This document shows, in pieces, positions 7,101 through 14,322 of a stretch of DNA of 25,168 nucleotides. Where the stretch lies: contig NZ_CALUCZ010000025.1 in NCBI RefSeq assembly GCF_943914685.1, forward strand, positions 1 to 25,168. The letters run 5' to 3'. Position numbers and translations under genes: made by a program. Within the stretch, counting starts at the first letter, position 1; every line of letters begins with the position of its first letter. The notes beneath the pieces are model-generated. The model did not search any database and was not told the DNA's origin. It saw only the letters and a program-made list of their open reading frames with translations. Source of the DNA: an uncultured Mobiluncus sp. (lineage in GTDB: Bacteria > Actinomycetota > Actinomycetes > Actinomycetales > Actinomycetaceae).

Positions 7101-10064
7101 ACCGGAGGTTGAGGCGCTGTCTTTCGGTTCAGACGCCTTTTTATCCGGGGAGTCATACTTCACGCTGACATTGACTTCCACCGGGTCGGTTCCCGCGGTC
7201 GGTTCGGTCGGAGTGCCGGAAATCACACACGCCTTGGCAGTTTCGTCCCAAGCAATCGTCAGACCAGCCACCAGACCGGTAGCCTCGCAAGAGACGATGG
7301 TGTTGTTGCCGTCGTTGGCCACCGGAACAGTAATCGGAGTAATTTCCTTGTCTACCGTCCCCTCAATCAGCGGAACCTTGGTGACCACCGGAGCCTTGGC
7401 ACAACCCTTTTCGTCCACCGCAGTGTCCGTAGGTGTATTCGCGCAGGCATCGTCCTTGTTCAACACACCATCGTTGTCGTCGTCGTCCAGACCCGGGTCG
7501 TGAATAAACACGGTCCCGTCAACCTTAAGTTCTTCTTCAGAAGTGCTTAGGGTCGCGTCAGCGCGCTTGTCTGCGTTGTACTTAACATGAACGGTGGCAT
7601 TGATGGGGGTGTCCAGTGCCACATCGGTGGTTCCGGAGATAACGCAGGCGCTTTTATCCTGATCCCATTCCACCTTTAAGCCCTTCGGCAGTCCAGCAAC
7701 CGTGCTTTCCTTAGGTTCAGCGAACACGCCCACACCTTGACCGGACGCCGGAGTAACCGGTTCTACCGCCGGGGCAGGTTCGGGTGCGCTCTGGGTCCCC
7801 TCTGAGCTTGATTCCTCACTAGATTCGGCAGGCTCGTTGGACGCAGTGCTGCCCGCAGGTTCTTTGCCGGCACTGGCGGGTTCGCTGGTCTTCGCGGTTT
7901 CAGTCGGAAGGGTGTCCCCACCGGTGTAGGTATCCGCTTCACAGCTGGTGATGGTCAGATTGCCGGTATTATTCACGGGAATAATCACTGGCGTGATGGG
8001 TTGACCTTTAATACCGGTTACCGCGAATCCCTTGCCCTGCGGATCGTTGATGGTAGGCGCAATAGCGCATCCATCAGCGTCTACTGTCGCACCTTCCGGG
8101 GTGTTAGGGCACTTGTCATCGTGGTTGTTGACACCGTCTTTATCGTCATCACCGGGTTTGGTGATGTTGATCTTGCCCTCGGCAGTGACGGTGGTGTCTT
8201 TACCTGCCTTATCCAGCCACGTGGCGCTGACGGTATAGGTGCTGTCGACGTCTTTCAGTTCCTCAGGTACGCCCGAGATGACACAGCCACCCTTGTCTGC
8301 GTTATAGAAAATTTGCAGCCCCTTGGCTAAGCCCGTAGCGGTGCAAGATACCTTGAAACCATCAGGGTTATTGAGGGGAACGATCTTTTCCTCGATGAGC
8401 TCATTAATGACGCCCTTAATTTCCGGCGCCTCTGCGGTGAAGCTCGGCGCGACCTTTTCGGGCTCTACGAATTCAAAAGAGTCCATCGCCATCAACGTGT
8501 CGCCCAAGTACAGCGACGCGGTGTAGGCGGTGCCGTCAACCGCACCAGCAGGAACTTCCATGGCACAACTGCCGGAACCGGGTTCCACCGGGTCACAAGA
8601 TTTAACTACTTTACCGGCGGGATCAGTCCACACGACTTTGGAGCCGCCAGGGTGGACGGACTTACCGGTGGCGAAAGCAGTCACGGTTTCTCCGACCTTA
8701 TTCGCCACATACTTGTCCAGATTGATACCCACGTTGTAGTACGGTGTGACCGCGAAGTGGGTGTTGTACCAGTGAGTGAGGTTGAAGGCCGGCGAAGCTG
8801 TTGGAATCGCGGCGGCAAACTCGTTCGGGGCGTTCCACGCGTTGTCGGTGAACGCAGAGTATGCCGGCATGACGGAACCCTGCGGATCGGTCACGTACCC
8901 GTAGACATAGTTGCGCTGCGCGTCATTAAGTGGGTACGTCTTGCCGTCTACCACTACTTTCTTCTTCGTGAAAGTATCCTTGGAGAACTGGGCGACATAG
9001 TATCCGTCTTTGTCTACCGTGGCGGTGGTAGTTTCCTGGATACAGCTCGGATTTGCGGCGACCAATTCTTTCGCGGCTTTCACCCGCGCAATGTTGTCCG
9101 AGCCGGCTTTCGTAACACTCTGTTGAGCTTTGATGGCGCATTCCGGGGTCAGCACGGAGAAAACGACCTTGTAGCCAACAGCAAGGGTGTCCTTCCCGTC
9201 ATAGTCTGGTCCAGAACCTACCGGGGAACCTTGCATTTCCAGCCAGACCCGGCCTTGAATGTAATCCTTGAACTTACCCCGTTCCTTATAAGGCGTTTGG
9301 CTGACCGTTTGCCGCTCCGGAGGAGCAATCATATATTCGGCGGGCATCTGGTAGCCGAACAGGGTCACGTTGCTGAAGTACTGCAAATCCACATATTGCG
9401 CACCCGCCCCCGTAACGCGCGTTTTCTTGTCATAGTCACCCATTACCCGCGGGTTACCACGAGGACCGGCGCTGGCATCACGAACCATGACGACCTGTTC
9501 ACCGGTAATCGGATCATTGAAAGGCTCAAACCACACCTTAATCTTGGGTCGCTTCGCCGCACCCGGAAGCATTACGTGATCTTTGCCCGCGGAGTCCGTC
9601 CACTTGGGCACACTGAAGGCATAAGCGCCGTTGGCGGCGCTGGTGTAATTGTTGTGCGTGGTAGCGTAGTAAATGGGTGAGACTTGACCGTCGGTGTCCT
9701 GCCACCGCATATAAATCTTGGTTCCGGCAGGAACGGCGGTGTTACCACCATTGTTCACCGCATTGGTGGACTTGTCCATAATCACCGCATAGCCAGAGAC
9801 TCGCGCCCCGCCTACACTATCCGTGGTGCTAGAGGTGCCTTCGATGCCACCCCAACTCTTTAAGGGCCAGGGACCATTGCCTTCAATAGCATCGGCATTG
9901 ATGGCAGTAGCAACGGTAGTGCCAGGTTTGGCGTAATCGGCTTGAGCAGCCATGTTGAGTGCTACTACTGCACCCAGACCGAGAGCGACCGCACTAAATA
10001 CGGATATGCCCTTCTTTGTGTGTGTTACCCCGCGGGTAACACTTCTCGTAGCTGAACGACCCAT
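4194..10064 (-). CDS. Giant LAxTG-anchored surface protein with nine TSP3/Ig-like module pairs (1956 aa)
   Basis: Large paralogue of the 1181-residue protein. A signal peptide (hydrophobic VFSAVALGLGAVVALNMAA, then AQA) precedes the shared N-terminal domain of about 500 residues. From about residue 540 to 1830, Ig-like modules alternate with nine TSP3-type repeats (first near 637, last near 1716). A typical repeat reads DSDGDGVNDDLDKCPSTP and ends VDxxGC. Each Ig-like module keeps a cysteine pair (C-x-A-x-GL and ACVISGTPT), and each TSP3 repeat has its own two cysteines, so the folded protein is probably rich in disulfides as well as calcium. Module 2 carries a Ser/Glu/Pro-rich insertion at about residues 712-788. 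PVVAGV and PPVAGV motifs precede LARTG at residue 1920, a hydrophobic helix and a basic tail. The start is supported by GGAGGT at 10071-10076. The surface location is well supported; a role in adhesion is inference. Confidence 0.92.
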   Translation of the reverse strand: MGRSATRSVTRGVTHTKKGISVFSAVALGLGAVVALNMAAQADYAKPGTTVATAINADAIEGNGPWPLKSWGGIEGTSSTTDSVGGARVSGYAVIMDKSTNAVNNGGNTAVPAGTKIYMRWQDTDGQVSPIYYATTHNNYTSAANGAYAFSVPKWTDSAGKDHVMLPGAAKRPKIKVWFEPFNDPITGEQVVMVRDASAGPRGNPRVMGDYDKKTRVTGAGAQYVDLQYFSNVTLFGYQMPAEYMIAPPERQTVSQTPYKERGKFKDYIQGRVWLEMQGSPVGSGPDYDGKDTLAVGYKVVFSVLTPECAIKAQQSVTKAGSDNIARVKAAKELVAANPSCIQETTTATVDKDGYYVAQFSKDTFTKKKVVVDGKTYPLNDAQRNYVYGYVTDPQGSVMPAYSAFTDNAWNAPNEFAAAIPTASPAFNLTHWYNTHFAVTPYYNVGINLDKYVANKVGETVTAFATGKSVHPGGSKVVWTDPAGKVVKSCDPVEPGSGSCAMEVPAGAVDGTAYTASLYLGDTLMAMDSFEFVEPEKVAPSFTAEAPEIKGVINELIEEKIVPLNNPDGFKVSCTATGLAKGLQIFYNADKGGCVISGVPEELKDVDSTYTVSATWLDKAGKDTTVTAEGKINITKPGDDDKDGVNNHDDKCPNTPEGATVDADGCAIAPTINDPQGKGFAVTGIKGQPITPVIIPVNNTGNLTITSCEADTYTGGDTLPTETAKTSEPASAGKEPAGSTASNEPAESSEESSSEGTQSAPEPAPAVEPVTPASGQGVGVFAEPKESTVAGLPKGLKVEWDQDKSACVISGTTDVALDTPINATVHVKYNADKRADATLSTSEEELKVDGTVFIHDPGLDDDDNDGVLNKDDACANTPTDTAVDEKGCAKAPVVTKVPLIEGTVDKEITPITVPVANDGNNTIVSCEATGLVAGLTIAWDETAKACVISGTPTEPTAGTDPVEVNVSVKYDSPDKKASEPKDSASTSGQQIVKYGDADGDDVPDNVDKCTGTPDGAKVNPDTGCTVAPEVGSFPKVVGTVGEEIVPVKVPVANPGQATDLVCHATGLAAGLKIDYVASENACVISGTPTAKATGKVEVTVTYNPVDDGTNDSKVTNPVKGEIAIVPPQPGDEDGDGVTDDIDKCPGTPKGTLVYPADSTDPNKQPGCEVIPDPITPAEPSTPTEPPAPKDSDGDGVNDDNDACPDTPAGTKVDAKGCAVAPTVGAVPAIEGKTDQAITPVVIPVDNPNQTQFACSATGLAQGLSIAVSADGKSCEITGTPTDPISGKVTVTVTYEPVDNGSTGSDSQDGDINITKPAPSDDDGDGYNNDVDKCAGTPAGAAVDKKGCSVAPVISGVADITGEVGKPISDVTVTVENPGKAVLKNCKAKGLPAGLGVAWNAEHTACVISGTPTEKVDGKYTVGVAYNPVDDGKKGDLYASGEAKVTISDKDGDNDGVPNSKDKCANTPANAKVDADGCTVKPQVDTVPDVNGEIDKPIQDVVVPISNEGQNKILECKAAGLPNGLKIALNAEGTACVISGTPTEETSNKVTVEVVYDPVDDGSDITGTVKGEGDVSIVDSDKDKDGVDDSVDQCRNTPAGAKVDKQTGCSVAPRLGDTPAITGKVGEPITEITVSVANEGKAALGQCQATGLPKGVTVKWNDVNNKTACVISGTPTEEAGGEYAVTVTYNAVDDGKKEYKQAPAVKNTINIAKPEPKDSDGDGVNDDLDKCPSTPGGTKVDQNGCSVKPSIPADLPEIKGQVNQEIDPVIITVTNDGGAEILSCKAKGLPKGLTIAYDPMKKACVISGTPTEPTEKADYTVTVTYDPQDDGKNEPATVEGKGSATIKPAPRPGGFGGSIGFIEPGDRLPNPDNPVVAGVTDTPKAGVAEPGKPPVAGVQEEAPRTIAPLTVTSQPRLPQALARTGAIAIPVILGAALVMVAGGLMFVRQSRREEKKH

Positions 10065-10109
10065 TTGTAAACCTCCGTGTTAAATAGGCGACAGATTCAA
10101 AATCACTTA

Positions 10110-10137
10110 CTTATATGCTATTTGTTATTTCCAACAA
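10110..10137 (-). promoter_or_regulatory. Candidate promoter of the 1956-residue surface protein gene
   Basis: On the minus strand TTGTTG (10132-10137) and TATAAG (10110-10115) are 16 bases apart, with about 45 bases to the start codon. An inverted repeat, TTTGTT-N6-AACAAA at 10121-10138, overlaps the spacer and the -35 box and could be an operator. Confidence 0.45.
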
Positions 10138-10138
10138 A

Positions 10139-10570
10139 TTGAATGCAACCTTTAAGATATTTTAAATCATCGGTAGAAATCGTTGAAATAGCGCGGAAAG
10201 GTTAGCATTTTGATAAGTCTCAAATGTCCTGACATACTCTCTATGGAAAAAACATTTCAGGTGACAAATAATCTCTAATCTGAGTTAATCCAGATAATAA
10301 ATATAAAAAAGTCGAAATTATTTATGAATAAATGCTGAATGTCTCACAGGATTCATACTAACGCCGATTGTCTATGAGTAAAGGCTGAGTAAAAAGCTGA
10401 GTACTCGCCCTATTTCGGCGTGTCCGGCTACGCAAGGAGAGTCACTCTGGCAACGCCACCACCCGGACTTATGCCAGAACAAAACCTCAGCAAAGCCGGG
10501 AGTTGCGGCAACCACATTCCCCGCTACGTAAAAGGAAGTGTCTGATCCGGAGTTTGCCGGGGAAAAACCA
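10139..10570. other. Long upstream region of the surface protein gene
   Basis: Bases 10139-10400 are strongly AT-rich compared with the flanking genes. Two GCTGAGTA copies 12 bases apart (10384-10391 and 10396-10403) are visible. Bases 10430-10530 are GC-richer and contain possible pairings such as CCCGG with CCGGG and CAAC with GTTG. I tested this segment mentally against common riboswitch classes and recognised none. No open frame in it looks coding. Confidence 0.4.
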
Positions 10571-10598
10571 GCGGGGGCCTCCGCACGGAGACCCCCGT
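10571..10598 (-). terminator. Rho-independent terminator of the DUF4428 gene
   Basis: A GC-rich hairpin (CGGGGGxCTCCG pairing across a short loop with CGGAGxCCCCCG) is followed on the minus strand by CTGGTTTTT. It lies about 75 bases past the stop codon at 10671. Confidence 0.75.
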
Positions 10599-10670
10599 TT
10601 GCACGAACCTCACTCCATAGGTTCGCTGCGCATCTGGAATTTCAATGGGCTGGCGCCCAGTTTGGGGTTT

Positions 10671-11780
10671 TCAATAGACTTTGGTGCCACAGCTGCCGCA
10701 GAATTGCCCGTCCACCGGGGCATTACAGGCGGGGCAGTTTGTTGGGTGTGCGCCCTGAGCCTGTGCCCCACCCATCTGGGCACCCATACCCTGCGGGGGA
10801 ACTGCCCCCATCTGGGGTTGCTGCATCGGCATAGCACCAGGCATACCGGGCTGCATACCCGGCTGCGCCATACCCTGCTGGGGCATACCGGGTTGTGGCA
10901 TACCCATGCCGCCGGCCATCATGCCGCCCGCCATAGGAGCCATACCCGGCTGGCCCATCATGCCCGGCTGCATACCGGGCTGCATCGGCATTGTGCCCGC
11001 CATTCCCGGCTGGCCCATCATGCCCGGCTGACCCATCGGAGCCCCCATGCCACCAGCACCGGCACGGAGCTGGGCGAGGGCCTGAATGGTCTGTTGAGCT
11101 TCCTGCAACTTTTGCATATCGTTACCCACCCCAAAGAACGAACCGCGCAACCGCACTTCGGGCCAGAACCGATTGGTGGTGCCCACCACCATGGTGATGT
11201 CCGTCACTTCGGAGGGCATTCCCGCATCGTTGATTTGATTGCCTATGGAACGGAAGTACTGAGCCATTCCCGAACCGTTGACGAACATATTGGCTGATTG
11301 GGAGTTCAGCTCACCGCCCATCGTCCCCATCATTCCCATGCCGCTGCGGCGCGAACCCGAGGAATCGCGATCGTACTGGTCGGGGATACCGTCGTCGTCC
11401 TCATCGTCCGCGAAAGAATCGTAATGAATTTCCGCATAGAAATTCCCCAATTCGTTAAAGGCAAATACTTGGGCGTTGCCCTGCTTGTAGTCGCGCCCAA
11501 TCTTAAACCGGAACCAGCCGTGGGTATCGTCAAGTTCCAGGCAGCCCCCGGTCCCAATCGAGCGGGTGACTTGGAACTGGGCGGCACGTTCTTTGTTTGC
11601 CTCGCGCAACGCCAAGTGTTCGTTCACGTCCGCAACAGTGCGTTGCTTCCACCCCGAGGACAGGTCGGAGAGTTTCTTCTTGCAATCCCCGCACAGAAAA
11701 CCGTCTTGTAGCTTTTGCTTGGTGAGCATTCCGGCCTTTTGAGAACACAGCGCGCATTCTTTCGCATCAAATAAACCCAT
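10671..11780 (-). CDS. DUF4428-type zinc-ribbon protein with Met/Gly/Pro/Gln-rich region (369 aa)
   Basis: The start at 11780 (MGLFDAKECALCSQKAGML) is preceded by a strong AAGGAGG site; the frame stays open to 12053 but that extension does not look coding. The N-terminus has paired CxxC motifs (ECALC and FLCGDC) typical of DUF4428. A middle domain of about 180 residues (for example HGWFRFKIGRDYKQGNAQVFAF) contains an acidic DDEDDDGIPDQYDRD stretch. A long low-complexity region built from QPGM and similar units follows. The C-terminus is a zinc ribbon (CPAC...FCGSCG). The gene is divergent from an SPFH gene whose product ends in similar ribbons, and two copies of an operator-like element lie between them. 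Co-function in a membrane-associated stress or envelope complex, as for the SPFH protein YdjI and its partners in Bacillus, is inference; the biochemical function is unknown. Confidence 0.85.
   Translation of the reverse strand: MGLFDAKECALCSQKAGMLTKQKLQDGFLCGDCKKKLSDLSSGWKQRTVADVNEHLALREANKERAAQFQVTRSIGTGGCLELDDTHGWFRFKIGRDYKQGNAQVFAFNELGNFYAEIHYDSFADDEDDDGIPDQYDRDSSGSRRSGMGMMGTMGGELNSQSANMFVNGSGMAQYFRSIGNQINDAGMPSEVTDITMVVGTTNRFWPEVRLRGSFFGVGNDMQKLQEAQQTIQALAQLRAGAGGMGAPMGQPGMMGQPGMAGTMPMQPGMQPGMMGQPGMAPMAGGMMAGGMGMPQPGMPQQGMAQPGMQPGMPGAMPMQQPQMGAVPPQGMGAQMGGAQAQGAHPTNCPACNAPVDGQFCGSCGTKVY
10760..11060 (-). repeat. Low-complexity coding repeat (QPGM and GM units)
   Basis: Degenerate short units encode QPGM, MMGQPGM, GMPQPGM and similar peptides over about 100 residues between the folded middle domain and the C-terminal zinc ribbon. 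The composition (Met, Gly, Pro, Gln) suggests a disordered linker. It is prone to slippage and length variation. Confidence 0.75.
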
Positions 11781-11853
11781 GATTTCCTCCTTGGTATTGA
11801 CTCCCACTGCGGGATTCTCCACCCCTATGCTTACAGCGCCGCCGCCCAAAACG

Positions 11854-11874
11854 AACACCCAAATGGGTGAAAAC
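11854..11874 (-). promoter_or_regulatory. Operator-like element, copy 1 (DUF4428 side)
   Basis: The core is CACCC-AAAT-GGGTG, preceded by AA and followed by AAAAC. The same 21-bp sequence, with one difference, occurs inverted at 11944-11964. This copy lies about 75 bases upstream of the DUF4428 start codon. Confidence 0.6.
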
Positions 11875-11943
11875 CCGGACGCACCGCCCTTGTGACCGCT
11901 CACGCCCTCCTGAGAAATGCTCGGCGGACACGAAACCAGCTGA

Positions 11944-11964
11944 GTTTTCACCCTTTTGGGTGTT
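11944..11964 (+). promoter_or_regulatory. Operator-like element, copy 2 (SPFH side)
   Basis: This is the inverted copy of the 11854-11874 element, with core CACCC-TTTT-GGGTG. The centres are 90 bases apart and each copy faces its own divergent gene, about 100 bases from the SPFH start codon. Matching copies in opposite orientation suggest coordinated control of both genes. Confidence 0.6.
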
Positions 11965-12065
11965 AAATCGTCTAGATTTTTAGTGAAAGCTGGAGACGAA
12001 TCAGCCGGGTAGTCAGCGAGGCGACCCGAGCGGACTGTTGAAAACACCGACATTAGGAGGAAAAC

Positions 12066-13304
12066 ATGGGCTTGATTCAGGCGGCAGCCGGCGCTATCGG
12101 CGGAACTTTAGCGGATCAATGGGTGGACGCCATCGCCGCACAAGACATGGGGGAAGGCATCGTCTTTACCAAGGGCGCCCAGATGCGCCAAGGCGGGCGC
12201 GGGTCTAACAAGCGCGGCTCCGAGGACATCATTACGGACGGCTCTAAGCTGCTGGTTTACGACCGTCAGGCGTTGCTGGTTACTGATTCGGGCAAGATTG
12301 TGGACTTCTCCACCGAGCCGGGCGCGTACACGTTTAACTCCGGTTCGGCGCCGTCGCTGTTTACCGGGAGCTTGGGCGATGCGCTGAAAGAGACTTGGAA
12401 TCGTTTCAAGTTCGGCGGTACTCCTTCCGGGGCGCAACAGGCCTTTTACGTCAATCTGCAAGAGATTAAGGGCATTAAGTTCGGCACTCCTAACCCGGTG
12501 CAATACTTTGACAATTTCTATAACGCCGAGCTGTTCCTGCGCGCGCACGGCACCTATTCCATTCGTATCGTCGACCCGCTGAAGTTCTATGCCGAGGCGA
12601 TTCCGCGTGATGCGACGCACGTGCATATTGATGAGATTAAGGAACAGTACCAAAACGAGTTCCTGGAGGCGTTGCAGGTTTCCATCAACCAGATGAGCGT
12701 GGACGGAATCCGCATTTCCCAGGTCACCTCCAAGATGAGCGAGCTGTCGAAGTATATGCGCGACGCTTTGGACGCCGAGTGGCTGCAACAGCGCGGCATC
12801 GAGGTTCAGGCTGTTGGTATTGCTTCGATTTCTTACGATGAACAGTCGCGCAAGATGATTGATATGCGCAATCAGGGCGCGATGCTCCAAGATCCCACGA
12901 TTCGCGAGGGATTTGTGCAAGGGTCCGTGGCGCGCGGTATCGAGAACGCCGGATCGAATCCGGCGGGCGCGGGTATGGCCATGATGGGTGTCGGCTTGGG
13001 AATGCAGGCCGGCGGCGGTTTCATGGGGGCGGCTTCGGCTTCGAACCAGGCGCAGATGCAGGCTCAGCAGCAGGCGGCCCAGCAGGCTCAGCAGGCCGGG
13101 GCGGCGGGTGCTGCGGGTGCGGCCGGCGCGACTTGGGCTTGCGATTGCGGGGCGCAAAACACCGGCAAGTTCTGTTCTAACTGCGGTAAACCGCAGCCGG
13201 CGGCCCCCGCTGGGGGCGCCGGAGGCTTTTGCTCGAACTGCGGGGCAAAACTCCCCGACCCCAAACCAAAGTTTTGTGCAAATTGCGGAAACGCATTGGG
13301 TTGA
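12066..13304 (+). CDS. SPFH/Band 7 family protein, YdjI-like, with C-terminal zinc ribbons (412 aa)
   Basis: Belongs to the YdjI-type ('virion core') branch of the SPFH proteins. The N-terminus (MGLIQAAAGAIGGTLADQWV) and the run YDRQALLVTDSGKIVDFSTEPGAY are characteristic. The SPFH domain covers about residues 30-280 and includes a helical segment (EYQNEFLEALQVSI region, then MSELSKYMRDALDAEWLQQRGIEV). A Gly/Ala/Gln-rich linker follows at about 295-355. The tail holds three Cys-rich ribbons (CDCG...FCSNCG, FCSNCG, FCANCG). The start has AGGAGG at 12055-12060. In Bacillus, YdjI is recruited to the membrane by zinc-ribbon partners; the divergent DUF4428 protein may be the counterpart here (inference). 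The stop codon lies inside the stem of a perfect hairpin. Confidence 0.9.
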   Translation: MGLIQAAAGAIGGTLADQWVDAIAAQDMGEGIVFTKGAQMRQGGRGSNKRGSEDIITDGSKLLVYDRQALLVTDSGKIVDFSTEPGAYTFNSGSAPSLFTGSLGDALKETWNRFKFGGTPSGAQQAFYVNLQEIKGIKFGTPNPVQYFDNFYNAELFLRAHGTYSIRIVDPLKFYAEAIPRDATHVHIDEIKEQYQNEFLEALQVSINQMSVDGIRISQVTSKMSELSKYMRDALDAEWLQQRGIEVQAVGIASISYDEQSRKMIDMRNQGAMLQDPTIREGFVQGSVARGIENAGSNPAGAGMAMMGVGLGMQAGGGFMGAASASNQAQMQAQQQAAQQAQQAGAAGAAGAAGATWACDCGAQNTGKFCSNCGKPQPAAPAGGAGGFCSNCGAKLPDPKPKFCANCGNALG

Positions 13305-13357
13305 GGGTGAAACCCTCAACCCAAGAGAGCGTTTCCGTCACAGCGTGAGACCGGCAA
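13291..13357 (+). repeat. Hairpin-bearing direct repeat, unit 1
   Basis: The unit starts with ACGCATTGGGT, contains a perfect 13-bp stem with a GAA loop (13296-13324) that includes the SPFH stop codon, and ends with a 30-bp segment at 13328-13357. Unit 2 at 13408-13475 repeats the same start and the same 30-bp end with one mismatch. The stem may act as a weak terminator, but no U-tract follows. Confidence 0.7.
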
Positions 13358-13361
13358 AAAA

Positions 13362-13382
13362 GCAATGTCCAGTGGACATTGC
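13362..13382. repeat. Perfect 21-nt inverted repeat between the two hairpin units
   Basis: GCAATGTCCA and TGGACATTGC are exact inverted copies about a single central base. It sits between the duplicated units, giving three hairpins within 180 bases between the convergent SPFH and phosphatase genes. Confidence 0.7.
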
Positions 13383-13407
13383 GCCGGTCGAACACCAAAC
13401 AGAAAAG

Positions 13408-13475
13408 ACGCATTGGGTCGACGGCAACCGCCGTCAGTTCAAGACAGCGTTTCAGTCACAGCGTGAGACCGGCAA
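13408..13475 (+). repeat. Hairpin-bearing direct repeat, unit 2
   Basis: Second copy of the 13291-13357 unit. The ends are conserved but the central hairpin has a different stem (GACGGC, AACC loop, GCCGTC), so pairing is kept while sequence is not. It lies just beyond the 3' end of the convergent phosphatase gene. Confidence 0.7.
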
Positions 13476-13483
13476 GCCGAGCC

Positions 13484-14032
13484 CTAACGCCCTTTTGCCC
13501 CTCCGGCCTTGTGCCAGAGCAACAGACCCTGAACGCCGGACTCCACGACCGCCAGCGTGCGATAGAACCCGTCCTGGTTGCCATACCAGGGGTCGGGCAC
13601 GTCCGCGTGGCCTCCGGAAGAATACTGGTCGGAATACCCTGGCGACGCTTGCAGATAATCGCTGATGGAGCCGAAAGGCACGGTGCCGTCGAACTCCCGC
13701 CACAGGTGCAGTTTGTCGGCACTGACCCCGGCGGAGGCCATCATGCGCTGGAGTATGCGGGCGTGACCTGTGGTCATAGCCAGCACAAGGTCGGCCTCGC
13801 GTAGTTCCGCGGTGGTGGCGCGGTGGGCGAAGTGGCGGGCGGGCAGGGTATATCCGGCTTCGCTAAGGACTTTTGCCGCGCGCCGATCCAGGCCGTGGCC
13901 GTGTTCTTCGTCCGAGGTTCCTGCTGAGGATACGCGCAGTTCAAGCCCCTCTCGCTGGGCGGTTTCGCGCAGGACTATTTCAGCCATCGGGGAGCGGCAG
14001 ATGTTGCCGGTACAAACGACGAGGATATTCAC
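13484..14032 (-). CDS. Low-molecular-weight protein tyrosine phosphatase (182 aa)
   Basis: Hydrolyses phosphotyrosine (arginine/cysteine mechanism). The signature VCTGNICRSP gives nucleophile Cys7, Cys12 and Arg13, and the general-acid loop is DPWYG with Asp147. The length is close to that of the bacterial family (about 150-180 residues). I place the start at a GTG (14032), giving VNILVVCTGNICR, because the family begins right at this strand. The frame is open to 14269, but that extension is antisense to a tRNA and reads as non-coding. No clear ribosome site is visible. No tyrosine kinase or polysaccharide gene is adjacent, so the substrate is unknown. Confidence 0.88.
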   Translation of the reverse strand: MNILVVCTGNICRSPMAEIVLRETAQREGLELRVSSAGTSDEEHGHGLDRRAAKVLSEAGYTLPARHFAHRATTAELREADLVLAMTTGHARILQRMMASAGVSADKLHLWREFDGTVPFGSISDYLQASPGYSDQYSSGGHADVPDPWYGNQDGFYRTLAVVESGVQGLLLWHKAGGAKGR

Positions 14033-14185
14033 GGGTCGATTGTATCGAAAGCCGCGAACCTTGCACTCAGGGGGTGGTTGGGCCACCTGCGCGATGCTTG
14101 CCGGCGCATGGCAGTTTCGGGTGGGACTCATGGCGCGGCGCGGATTTTCGGAGCGGCCGCGATTTCTGATATTTCGGTTCATCTG

Positions 14186-14191
14186 TATAAT
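14186..14191 (+). promoter_or_regulatory. -10 box of the tRNA-Pro gene
   Basis: A perfect TATAAT lies 19 bases before the mature tRNA. The matching -35 region (TTTCTG, 17 bases upstream) is weak. Confidence 0.55.
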
Positions 14192-14210
14192 TGAGGGGTT
14201 GCAAAACGCA

Positions 14211-14284
14211 CGGGGTGTGGCGCAGCTTGGTAGCGTGCTTCGTTCGGGACGAAGAGGCCGCGGGTTCAAATCCCGCCACCCCGA
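14211..14284 (+). tRNA. tRNA-Pro (anticodon CGG)
   Basis: The 74-nt sequence folds as a full cloverleaf: acceptor CGGGGTG with CACCCCG, a D-arm region GCGCAGCTTGGTAGCGTGC, anticodon stem CTTCG with CGAAG around loop TTCGGGA, and T-arm GCGGG-TTCAAAT-CCCGC. U33, anticodon CGG and G37 identify proline. CCA is not encoded; the discriminator is A. Confidence 0.96.
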
Positions 14285-14286
14285 CT

Positions 14287-14321
14287 CCGGTCAAGGTAAG
14301 CACCTTGACCGGTTTTGTTTT
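14287..14321 (+). terminator. Terminator of tRNA-Pro
   Basis: A perfect 11-bp stem (CCGGTCAAGGT with ACCTTGACCGG, loop AAGC) is followed by TTTTGTTTT, starting 2 bases after the tRNA. Confidence 0.92.
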
Positions 14322-14322
14322 G

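Noticed and set aside
11781..12053. N-terminal extension of the DUF4428 protein to an ATG at 12053
   Set aside because: A strong AAGGAGG site and the family N-terminus place the start at 11780; the extension covers the operator-like elements.
12108..13319. A 403-codon minus-strand frame antisense to the SPFH gene
   Set aside because: The SPFH protein is clearly recognisable on the plus strand with a strong ribosome site; the antisense product is not protein-like.
14033..14269. Longer start for the tyrosine phosphatase
   Set aside because: The extension is antisense to the tRNA-Pro region and the family begins at the VNILVVCTGN strand.
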